Source: Flammeovirga yaeyamensis (lineage in GTDB: Bacteria > Bacteroidota > Bacteroidia > Cytophagales > Flammeovirgaceae). Taken from it: 64,000 nt of DNA. A program made the position numbers and the translations under genes. The notes under the pieces were generated by a model. It saw only the letters and a program-made list of their open reading frames with translations. It had not been told where the DNA came from and ran no database searches. This document shows, one piece after another, positions 34,972-43,062 of the stretch (positions are counted from its first letter, which is position 1; each line of letters begins with the position of its first letter). The DNA is taken from positions 1,240,001-1,304,000 of the forward strand of contig NZ_CP076133.1 in the NCBI RefSeq assembly GCF_018736045.1. Reading direction: 5' to 3'.

Positions 34972-36807
34972 ATGAAAATTAACAATTACTTTCTTGACAA
35001 GACTATCTATGTAGTCTTACTCTCTCTCATCTCAACGCTTACTTTAGGACAAGGATACAACTTTTCTTTGGAAGGTGGTACTTGGAATGGACACGGAAAT
35101 GTAACTACACAGCAGGCGACAATGCTGGTAGGTGGAGCGGAAGTAGGAGGAGATGGTGAGGTGAATGCGACACAATGGTTTGTGAACCAATCGGGAGGAG
35201 GGGATTACCTCGTTCTAAGAACAGATGCCGTAGGTGGACAAGCCTCCTGGGTGTGGAGTAATTTTAGTAGTTCGATCAGTTCTGCAGCAGAGTTGTCGAT
35301 TACAACAGCCAACGGAGCAAATAATGCTACAGTAGCACAGTATATTCGAGATGCTGAGGCATTATTTATTGCAGGGGGCGACCAAAGAGAGTACATGGAT
35401 CTTTGGAAAGGAACGGCTGTGGCTGATGCTATCAATTACTTGATAAACGACAAAAAGGCGCCTGTGGGCGGAACATCAGCTGGTATGGCGATTATGGGTG
35501 GTGCGTATTATGCACCGGCGACATCGGGGGTGTTATCATCAGAAATTCTAAATGATCCTTTTCATCAGTATACTAATAACTCTTTCTTTTATAATGACTT
35601 TCTCCAAAACCCGTACTTGACAAATGTGATTACAGATACGCATTTGGACAGAACGCATGGTACTGGAAATGAAAATAGATACGGTCGTGCTTTTGGTATT
35701 TTAGCACGAACAATTAGCGATCAGAACGATCAACAACGTTATGCAATTGCTTGCGATGAAGCAGCCTTTGTATGTATTGATGCCTCTGGTAATGCCAAGG
35801 TTTTTGGTGATGGTGGACAAACTCAATATCCTACGAAAGCCTATTTTATGGTGGGGAATTGTTCGACTCCTGAAACTATTTCGGCGGGTCAACCTTTAGT
35901 TTGGAATAAGAACGGTGAGGCAGTGAAAGCCTACGTCATCCAAGGTTCAGTAAATGGAAATGGAAACTCTTTTAGTCTTAACGATTGGGAAACTGCTTCT
36001 GGTGGTGGATGGATGAATCTGTATACCACTAATGGTTATTCGAGTTTTAATTATCTAAACGGAAGTGGTGCTTCTACAGGTGCTTCTGCACCAAGTTGTG
36101 GAGGTGGAACACCACCGCCTACAGGAGGAGTTCAATATTGTGCGTCTTATGGTAATTCCACTTCTTATGAATTTATTGATGAAGTTGGAATTGATGGCAA
36201 CTATCACTTCTCTGGTAATGACAATGGATATGGAGATTATACTTCTGTAAGTTTTAATTTGACGAAAGGTGGAAGTCATACTTTCTTCTTAGATCCGAAT
36301 ACATCTTCTAGAGAAAGAGTGGTGGTTTGGATAGATTATAACCAAGACGGAGTATTTGATGCTAATACAGAGGAAGTACTATATAAGCAGACAAGACGTT
36401 CGTTTAGTTCTAGTTTTACGGTACCTTCTACAGCATTATCGGGAGCTACAAGAATGCGCGTTTCTATGCAATATGCTTCGGATGGCTACCCTTATCCTTG
36501 CGATGTTTTGGACTATGGTGAAGTAGAAGATTATACGGTAGTTATTTCTAACAGTTCCTCTCAAAGATTGGCAGGTGCAACTGTAGAAGTAGAAGGAAGT
36601 ATGGCGTATCCAAACCCAACAAATGGGCGATTGACCTACCCTTCGACGGCATCAAATATTACTTTGGTTGTGGTGGATGCTTTGGGGAGAGAACTCCGAA
36701 AAGTGACTAAAAACACTATTGATATTTCAGATCTTAATAATGGATTGTATTACCTCAGAATCATCGAAGATGGAGAGGAATCAGTGCAAAAGATCATCAA
36801 AAATTAA
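34972..36807 (+). CDS. T9SS-secreted cyanophycinase-family protein with GEVED and sorting domains
   Basis: This 611-residue protein starts at 34972 with a signal peptide (to LTLGQ, residue 27). A cyanophycinase-like peptidase domain (about 45-360) has GGDQREYMDLW (Gln138), GGTSAGMAIMGG (Ser169) and TDTHLDRTHG (His224). A GEVED-type beta domain follows (about 385-525, with the signature FDANTEEVLYKQTRRSF and GEVEDYTVVI). A type-A T9SS sorting domain (MAYPNPTNG ... LNNGLYYLRIIEDG) closes it. It should be exported and attached to or released from the cell surface, where it could attack cyanophycin granules from lysed cyanobacteria. Compared with CphB it is longer, and insertions are seen around His224. 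Confidence 0.85.
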   Translation: MKINNYFLDKTIYVVLLSLISTLTLGQGYNFSLEGGTWNGHGNVTTQQATMLVGGAEVGGDGEVNATQWFVNQSGGGDYLVLRTDAVGGQASWVWSNFSSSISSAAELSITTANGANNATVAQYIRDAEALFIAGGDQREYMDLWKGTAVADAINYLINDKKAPVGGTSAGMAIMGGAYYAPATSGVLSSEILNDPFHQYTNNSFFYNDFLQNPYLTNVITDTHLDRTHGTGNENRYGRAFGILARTISDQNDQQRYAIACDEAAFVCIDASGNAKVFGDGGQTQYPTKAYFMVGNCSTPETISAGQPLVWNKNGEAVKAYVIQGSVNGNGNSFSLNDWETASGGGWMNLYTTNGYSSFNYLNGSGASTGASAPSCGGGTPPPTGGVQYCASYGNSTSYEFIDEVGIDGNYHFSGNDNGYGDYTSVSFNLTKGGSHTFFLDPNTSSRERVVVWIDYNQDGVFDANTEEVLYKQTRRSFSSSFTVPSTALSGATRMRVSMQYASDGYPYPCDVLDYGEVEDYTVVISNSSSQRLAGATVEVEGSMAYPNPTNGRLTYPSTASNITLVVVDALGRELRKVTKNTIDISDLNNGLYYLRIIEDGEESVQKIIKN

Positions 36808-36816
36808 TTAAGATAT

Positions 36817-36897
36817 AACTCTTCTTATCTGTTTAGTGAATCCAATCGCTACACAGTTTTAATTTACTAGGCTAAACAGGTTTGAAGAGTTTTTTTC
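36817..36897 (+). terminator. Terminator with interrupted stem after the T9SS cyanophycinase
   Basis: AACTCTTC (36817-36824) pairs with GAAGAGTT (36884-36891), and CTGTTTAG (36829-36836) with CTAAACAG (36872-36879). A 4-by-4 internal loop separates them, and seven Ts follow. rocD downstream is therefore probably on its own transcript. Confidence 0.7.
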
Positions 36898-36937
36898 ATA
36901 ATGTCAATTTATTCTCACATCTAATCAATAGAATAAC

Positions 36938-38179
36938 ATGATGAAATTTTATACGCAAGAAGCGATCAACCTAGAGAAAAAATATGGAGCCAACAATTAT
37001 GCTCCACTACCTGTAGTGCTCGAAAGAGGAAATGGGGTTTATGTTTGGGATGTGGAAGGCAGAAGATATTACGATTTTCTATCTGCTTACAGTGCGGTGA
37101 ATCAAGGGCACGTGCATCCTAGAATTTTGAATGTGATGATCAAGCAGGCGTCGAAATTGACTTTGACCTCAAGAGCTTTTTATTCTGATCAGTTAGGATT
37201 AGCGGAAAAGAAGTTATGCAATCTATTTGGTTACGAGCGTGCTATTTTGATGAACACAGGGGCTGAAGGAAACGAAACAGCCATCAAATTAGCAAGAAAG
37301 TGGGGTTATGAGAAAAAAGGAATTCCAAAGAATGAAGCGATCATTGTGGGTGTAGAGAAGAACTTCCATGGTCGAACAACTACGATTATTTCAGCATCTA
37401 CAGATCCGGTAGCTACGACTAACTTTGGTCCGTTTATGCCAGGTTTTGAGATTGTACCCTACAACAATTTAGAGGCTTTGGAAGAGGTACTTCAAAACCC
37501 AAATGTAGCTGGTTTATGGATGGAACCTATCCAAGGAGAAGCAGGTGTATATCTTCCAGATGAAGGTTATTTGAGAAAAGCACAAGAGCTTTGTCACCGT
37601 TACAATGTGTTGTTTATGGTCGATGAAGTGCAGACAGGTGTTGGTAGAACAGGTAAATTGCTCGCCTCTGAGTATGAGGAAATAAAGCCGGATATGATCA
37701 TCTTAGGAAAAGCGATTTCTGGAGGTTTTTATCCCGTCTCAGCAGTGTTAACCTCTTCTGAAGTGATGGATGTCTTTAAACCTGGACAGCACGGATCTAC
37801 TTACGGTGGAAACCCATTAGGTTGTGCTGTGATGATGGAAGCTTTGGACGTACTTATTGATGAAAAACTAACAGAAAATGCTTACAGATTAGGCAAAATC
37901 TTTAGAAAGAGAATGCGAAAATTATGTAAGCAAACTGATTTATTATTAGGCGTTCGTGGTAAAGGATTGCTGAATGCACTGTTGGTCAACGATTCCGAAG
38001 ACAGTGCCACTGCCACTTTAATTTGTCACGAATTGATGCATAAAGGACTTCTAGCAAAACCCACTCATGGAAATATAATACGATTCGCACCTCCATTGGT
38101 TATTACCGAAAGTCAACTCGAAAAATGTATGGATATCATTGAAGATACTGTGTTGAATTTTGAATTGGTAGAGGCTTAA
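36938..38179 (+). CDS. rocD: Ornithine aminotransferase
   Basis: This 413-residue class-III PLP aminotransferase has LMNTGAEGNETAIKLARKWG (about 104-123), the acidic VDEVQTG with Asp229, and the PLP lysine Lys258 in LGKAISGG. The ornithine aminotransferase subgroup is indicated by the VNQGHVHPRI block and by the overall closeness to the RocD/OAT pattern. It converts ornithine and 2-oxoglutarate to glutamate-5-semialdehyde and glutamate, in the cytoplasm. Arginine from cyanophycin would first have to become ornithine; no arginase or deiminase is in the window. Acetylornithine aminotransferase (ArgD) is the main alternative. ATG 36941 is another possible start. Confidence 0.88.
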   Translation: MMKFYTQEAINLEKKYGANNYAPLPVVLERGNGVYVWDVEGRRYYDFLSAYSAVNQGHVHPRILNVMIKQASKLTLTSRAFYSDQLGLAEKKLCNLFGYERAILMNTGAEGNETAIKLARKWGYEKKGIPKNEAIIVGVEKNFHGRTTTIISASTDPVATTNFGPFMPGFEIVPYNNLEALEEVLQNPNVAGLWMEPIQGEAGVYLPDEGYLRKAQELCHRYNVLFMVDEVQTGVGRTGKLLASEYEEIKPDMIILGKAISGGFYPVSAVLTSSEVMDVFKPGQHGSTYGGNPLGCAVMMEALDVLIDEKLTENAYRLGKIFRKRMRKLCKQTDLLLGVRGKGLLNALLVNDSEDSATATLICHELMHKGLLAKPTHGNIIRFAPPLVITESQLEKCMDIIEDTVLNFELVEA

Positions 38180-38221
38180 GGTGAATATATGGTGTTTAGC
38201 ACCTTGAGTCTAATGCTCAGG

Positions 38222-38246
38222 CACCGAACAAATGTTCGGTGTCTGT
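38222..38246. terminator. Hairpin between rocD and the convergent T9SS protein gene
   Basis: CACCGAAC (38222-38229) and GTTCGGTG (38234-38241) are a perfect 8-bp stem with a 4-nt loop, located between two convergent genes. Confidence 0.65.
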
Positions 38247-39722
38247 TTAATGTATTTGTAGTTTCAGGATTTCTTTCTGTGAACCTTGAATAATATGCAC
38301 CACAAACATACCTCTACCCCAAGTGGTCGCCAATCTTGTTTCGTTTTGTAAATCCTCTTTAAAGAATACATTTTGCCCCATCTGATTGAATATCAATAAT
38401 TGATAAGGTTCGTTATTATTGGGTGTAATGGTAATTTCCTGTCCAGAATATTGAGGGACAGGGTATGCGACTACATCAAATTCTTCGGGGGATTCTAATG
38501 TAACCTCTAAAGGTCCAAAATATTCAAACTGACCATCGAAATCAACTTGTTTTAAACGGTAATAAACGATGCCGTTTCTCAACTTATCTTCATATTGATA
38601 TTCAATTCTTGTTGAACTATTACCAGCGGCTTTCACTTGATCCAATAAATGCCAATTTTCTTCATCAAGAGAATATTGCACCTCAAAGTAATCACTGTTT
38701 TGCTCACTCGCAGTAGCCCATTCCAGTAAAACACTTTGGTCTAATACTTCCGCGTCAAAATAGATCAATTCTACAGGTAGATCGTCATCACCATAATAGA
38801 TACTTACGGTATCTAAATGATCTGATCCTTGACCGTTAATACCATCTAAACGGAAATAAACTCTATCAAAACGATCATCATTATCAGTATAAACATAGGA
38901 TATTGGACCTTCTGATCCCGAAGCTTGCTGTTCGGTTAAAGGACTCCATGTATTTTGATCTTCTGATGTATATATTTCATATGAAGTTATTTCACTTTCA
39001 GAAAACATTCCCCATGTTAGAGTGGTCGTGCCTTGTCTGTCTAGGTCTCCTTCAAAATAATTGACTTGATCCGTTAATTCATCACAAGGGATAAATTCTG
39101 GTCTTTCGTCTGTACTTTGATCCTCAACAAATTCTCCAGACCCAGGCAATGAAATACAACCACCAACAAACTCCCAATCCACATCTTTTTTATAATGAAT
39201 TTGATCGCTTAATTCGTGGATGATCACGTTCTCCATGTTGACTTGTAAATAACCTGTTACCTCATCATTATGTGCTTGAAAATCGACATGACCGTCCAAT
39301 TCCCAAACACTATTATTATTGGTCAAAGATCCATTTTCGAAACGAACATGCGATCCGGCTGCAGTAATTACTGATGATGCCTTTATCGTTGTAAAAGAAT
39401 TTTTTACCTCAAACTTTTTCATATCAATATTTAAAAGATCGGCAGTTAGAATAACTGGGTTATAACCTTCTTCATTATTGATATTAATATCACCTGTACC
39501 TGTTAAATGAGACGATTGTATAATAACAATACATTCGTCTAAGTCAAGTTTGGTCTTTACAGAGAAAGTCTCACCTGTAATAATGATCTTTTTATGTTCA
39601 TAATTTTCATTATTCACTTCCCCCTCTAGAATTACAGTTTCCATTTCTTCCTGAGCAAAAACTTGGGGAATTAAAGACGAAAACAGTAATGTTAATATTG
39701 TAAGTATTGATAGATGTTTCAT
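38247..39722 (-). CDS. T9SS-sorted secreted protein, unknown function
   Basis: The start is set at 39722 (MKHLSILTIL, 491 residues) because it opens a clean signal peptide ending at VFAQ; the frame itself reaches back to 39746. The N-terminal ~200 residues are beta-rich, with regularly spaced hydrophobics. Two fibronectin-III-like segments follow (GTTTLTWGMFSESEITSYEI and SVLLEWATASEQNSDYFEVQ). A T9SS sorting domain ends it (VVAYPVPQYSG ... GRGMFVVHII). No catalytic motif is visible. It lies downstream of the GH86 gene on the same strand, with a terminator between. Confidence 0.75.
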   Translation of the reverse strand: MKHLSILTILTLLFSSLIPQVFAQEEMETVILEGEVNNENYEHKKIIITGETFSVKTKLDLDECIVIIQSSHLTGTGDININNEEGYNPVILTADLLNIDMKKFEVKNSFTTIKASSVITAAGSHVRFENGSLTNNNSVWELDGHVDFQAHNDEVTGYLQVNMENVIIHELSDQIHYKKDVDWEFVGGCISLPGSGEFVEDQSTDERPEFIPCDELTDQVNYFEGDLDRQGTTTLTWGMFSESEITSYEIYTSEDQNTWSPLTEQQASGSEGPISYVYTDNDDRFDRVYFRLDGINGQGSDHLDTVSIYYGDDDLPVELIYFDAEVLDQSVLLEWATASEQNSDYFEVQYSLDEENWHLLDQVKAAGNSSTRIEYQYEDKLRNGIVYYRLKQVDFDGQFEYFGPLEVTLESPEEFDVVAYPVPQYSGQEITITPNNNEPYQLLIFNQMGQNVFFKEDLQNETRLATTWGRGMFVVHIIQGSQKEILKLQIH

Positions 39723-39776
39723 TTTCAGATTTTGTAGTTTGTCCAAGACTTATATCAGAACCTGAAAAATGTCACC

Positions 39777-39808
39777 AAAAAAAAGGCCCGAGAGAATTCC
39801 CGAGCCTT
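39777..39808 (-). terminator. Intrinsic terminator after the GH86 gene
   Basis: As minus-strand RNA, AAGGCTCGGG (from 39808 down) pairs with CTCGGGCCTT along 10 positions, allowing G-U pairs. A run of eight Us follows. Confidence 0.8.
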
Positions 39809-39827
39809 AAATTATCTATCCATTTGT

Positions 39828-42716
39828 CTATTTGATGATCACTTTTTTAGTCGTTTGCACATGTGCATTACTAATATTAATGATATACATACCTTCCGGT
39901 AAATTCTCTACAGGAAGTGTGTACTTGTCACCTTCAAATTGATCTTGTACCAAACGCTTTCCTTCTAAGTTAAAGACCTCAATAGTCGTTAATTCGCTAT
40001 TAGGAACTACGATGTACAATTTATCATTTGCTGATGGAATAGGGTAGACACTCACTTCTTTTTGCTCTTCTAACTGCGTTTCTATTTGTCGTGCATTTGA
40101 AGTCGCAGATTGCCATGCGGCCCATAAATTAAGGTTAAAGCCAGAGTTAACTACATCAACTCTTATCACATGTTGACCTTGCGTTAGTGGTACATTTCTA
40201 ATATGCATGGTCTGATACGCTTGCCATCCACCTGTATTTGGTACCGTCAGATTACCCGTTACAGCCACACCGTCGACAGAGATTTTTAATACTCCACCAT
40301 CGTTATTACTAGCTACTCGAGGGAAGAAATCATAATCATCAGTTATGTTTACATTTACGGTATATTCTAACCACTCTCCGGTATTCATCCAACCGACATT
40401 GTAACCGCCATCGGTATCCGAACAGATTTCTATATCTACACCATCCGTTCTGTACATACCTCCTTGGTTATTGGTGTCTGTATCTGAGAAAGCGATCCCT
40501 TGTCCGCCGTTATCATAATCTTCCGCTTCTACTTTTCCTGGAATGGAATGAGGTGTTCCTCCATAGGCCGTTTGAGGAACGGTAACAGATATGTTATTCT
40601 TCTGATCGGTAGCAATATTTTGTTGCCAATTTGTACCTACAGGACGAATACTTGCTTTTACAATATAACCGCTTCCAATAGCTGGAGCAGTTCCTACTGA
40701 AATTGATAAAGTTTCGCTACCACTTCCTGCATTAACTGTTTTAGTAGCCTGTCCTAACCATCCAGTAGACGACCAAAATTCTGCAACAATATCTCTTTGT
40801 TGTCCTGCAGAATAACTCAGTGTAATCGGAATAGTGGTATCACTTCCAATTGTTGAAGTTGGAGAAACAATAGCCACTGATTCTGTTGGAGCCACAGCTT
40901 GATCGAATGTTTTCGTTTTCAAAATCATCGAACTTACATGTCCACCACCATCAGTGAAAGTAACAGTTACTGTATTGTTTGTTTGTACTAAAGAATGATC
41001 AAATGGAATCTCGATCACCCCAAAGAAATCATCTCTATTGGCTTGGTCGTAACCCTTCCAATTATTTGGAACTGTTACAGTTGTACCATTCACTTTAATC
41101 GTAGGTTGCTTCGACTTGTTATGTTTTCTACCAATACCCATCAATAAAACTGCTTGACCTGTACCTGTGGTGATTCCATTAAAGTTAAAAGTGATGGCAG
41201 AATTAGCATTGATGGCTTGAAGATGCTTACTCGTATAATATTTACGATCACGAATCGCATTATTGAATGGAATAGAATTCGCAAATCGTAATTCGAGCAC
41301 TACTGTCTCTCCACCTATCAAATTGATGCTACTCGGCGCTGAAGCAGACGAACTGATGTTCATGACCGGGTCAGAGTTGGGATAGATCTTCAAAGATTTA
41401 GTAGTCACATTTTGCAATCCACTCAATCCACTCAAAAAGTTTAAGTTGACATTTTGAGATTGATCATCCAAGTTATTTAAAGCCACATACAACATATTGT
41501 TGTTGGCGAATCCTTGGATCTGAATATCCGGATTGTCCGAATATACATGCACTCTTCTTCCGCTTACATTTTTCCATTGCTCATAGAAATGAATCTTTGG
41601 TGAATACTTCCAACCTGCCACATTCGGTTGACCAATATTGGTTGGAATTAGTAATGCAGCACCATACGGTTGATAGTTGTTTCCTGGAGTTAAATGCCAA
41701 GTGGATTTATCAGTAATAAAAGGAATAGAAATATCAATGTTGTTCTCTCTATCCAAAAGATTAAACAGCATTTGATTGATACCTTTTACCGTCTGAATAC
41801 TCTCGATGTCGGTATAATTATCCCCATAACCAGAAGCAATGGCACCATACTCCGTAATAGAGTGAGGTTTCACTTTTCCCCATTTGGTATAACTATATGT
41901 CTCAATTAAATCAAGAATAGCCTCCGAGTTACTACCCGATCTGCGGTTGTCTTGTCCCGTTACATTCACCCCATCATAAAGGTGAGTTGAGAAACCATCC
42001 ATATCGGCACCTGCCACATCCATGAACATCTTCATATTTTCCTCCCAATGGCCAAAGTCGCCTATTTCTAATGAAGGCCAAGCGGCAGAATAACCAATCA
42101 CTTTCATATTGGCTAAGGCAGGCGTTGCATGGATCTTGTTTCCAATAGCCGCATACACTTCGGCCATCTGAAGCTTGATACGGTTTTCTTCCGCTAAATT
42201 CCATCCACCAGAATAGTAATCTTTTGCATGAACAAATGGCTCATTCATCGGTTCGAAGAATTCAGGTCGACCACTCGCATCTACATAGTCTTTATAATAC
42301 TCTGCCGCCCAATTACCGGCAGCGATAGGATCTAACCCATCTTTAAAGACATTGTAAGGGTGTTCTGTACCCACAAAACGAGAGACTGCTTTTACCTCAT
42401 CCGTTCCGTTTTTACCAGAAGGATAAGTACCGATGGCGTTTCCTTGTCCTTTGGAATAAGAAAAAGGACCCCAAAAACCACGACTAGGAGAGACGTTGTA
42501 ATCGTTGTAAAACTGATTCAGTTCTGTATCACGATTATTAGAGTGGAGATTGAAGAATTTGGAACGATCGAGAAGGGAAACTCCTCCTACGTATCGTTGT
42601 ACTTGATGCTCAATAAAGACATTTTGAGCGTAGACAGTAGCTGAGGTGAACAGCCACGATAGAATTAGTAGTTTTACTGCGTGTCGTAATGAACAGTAGT
42701 ACGTTGTTCTATTCAT
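39828..42716 (-). CDS. GH86 beta-agarase / beta-porphyranase with CBM6 and T9SS sorting domain
   Basis: The signal peptide of this 962-residue protein ends at TVYAQ. The GH86 TIM barrel covers about 30-400, with the acid/base Glu159 in FEPMNEPF and the candidate nucleophile Glu289 in SITEYGA. Beta-sandwich linker domains follow. A CBM6-like module (about 720-860) carries KVEAEDYDNGGQGIAF and GEWLEYTVNV. A T9SS sorting domain ends it (VSVYPIPSANDK ... LPEGMYIINI). GH86 enzymes are endo-acting on agarose or porphyran, in red-algal cell walls. Which one cannot be decided by motif. It is divergent from a GH3 gene and shares its 346-bp promoter region. Confidence 0.9.
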   Translation of the reverse strand: MNRTTYYCSLRHAVKLLILSWLFTSATVYAQNVFIEHQVQRYVGGVSLLDRSKFFNLHSNNRDTELNQFYNDYNVSPSRGFWGPFSYSKGQGNAIGTYPSGKNGTDEVKAVSRFVGTEHPYNVFKDGLDPIAAGNWAAEYYKDYVDASGRPEFFEPMNEPFVHAKDYYSGGWNLAEENRIKLQMAEVYAAIGNKIHATPALANMKVIGYSAAWPSLEIGDFGHWEENMKMFMDVAGADMDGFSTHLYDGVNVTGQDNRRSGSNSEAILDLIETYSYTKWGKVKPHSITEYGAIASGYGDNYTDIESIQTVKGINQMLFNLLDRENNIDISIPFITDKSTWHLTPGNNYQPYGAALLIPTNIGQPNVAGWKYSPKIHFYEQWKNVSGRRVHVYSDNPDIQIQGFANNNMLYVALNNLDDQSQNVNLNFLSGLSGLQNVTTKSLKIYPNSDPVMNISSSASAPSSINLIGGETVVLELRFANSIPFNNAIRDRKYYTSKHLQAINANSAITFNFNGITTGTGQAVLLMGIGRKHNKSKQPTIKVNGTTVTVPNNWKGYDQANRDDFFGVIEIPFDHSLVQTNNTVTVTFTDGGGHVSSMILKTKTFDQAVAPTESVAIVSPTSTIGSDTTIPITLSYSAGQQRDIVAEFWSSTGWLGQATKTVNAGSGSETLSISVGTAPAIGSGYIVKASIRPVGTNWQQNIATDQKNNISVTVPQTAYGGTPHSIPGKVEAEDYDNGGQGIAFSDTDTNNQGGMYRTDGVDIEICSDTDGGYNVGWMNTGEWLEYTVNVNITDDYDFFPRVASNNDGGVLKISVDGVAVTGNLTVPNTGGWQAYQTMHIRNVPLTQGQHVIRVDVVNSGFNLNLWAAWQSATSNARQIETQLEEQKEVSVYPIPSANDKLYIVVPNSELTTIEVFNLEGKRLVQDQFEGDKYTLPVENLPEGMYIINISNAHVQTTKKVIIK

Positions 42717-42859
42717 AAGTAATTTAAAGTTAGTTGGTTAAGTAATAATTCGGTTTCCAATGTAGTTGGGGATTATCGTTAGGCGGTGAAAAAAAAATAG
42801 TAAATAGGTGGGGGAAATTTTTTAAGTTTAAACATGGGGGAATCGAAAGATTTTAAAAA

Positions 42860-42874
42860 AATAATATACCCCCT
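42860..42874 (+). promoter_or_regulatory. Shared motif TATACCCCCT, copy 1 (GH3/GH86 divergent promoter)
   Basis: The 15-mer AATAATATACCCCCT lies 188 bp before the GH3 start. The identical 15-mer appears inverted at 50009-50023, upstream of the minus-strand tectonin-repeat gene, and a 13-of-15 match at 52587-52601 is upstream of the GH29 gene. In all three the motif points towards the gene. The rest of 42717-43062 holds no gene. Confidence 0.5.
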
Positions 42875-43062
42875 ATAGATCTTTGATTTTTTCCCAAGCG
42901 ACAAATTATCATCAAATATCTTGTTCCTTGAAATGAAATAAATGGAAATGATCATCAGAAAACCACTTGAAATACGGGTGAACATCAAGTAGATGAATAG
43001 GATGTGAAACTTGAATTTGATAAGTGAATAGATCAGTCTCCAAGACAAACTTCAAATAACGA

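Noticed and set aside
23630-38179. Cyanophycin synthesis alongside breakdown
   Set aside because: No cyanophycin synthetase gene is present in the window; only degradation and uptake genes are seen.
42779-43048. An open frame of 89 codons on the minus strand in the GH86/GH3 divergent promoter
   Set aside because: Composition is that of AT-rich intergenic DNA (Ile/Phe/Lys/Tyr-rich), and it covers the shared motif and both promoters.
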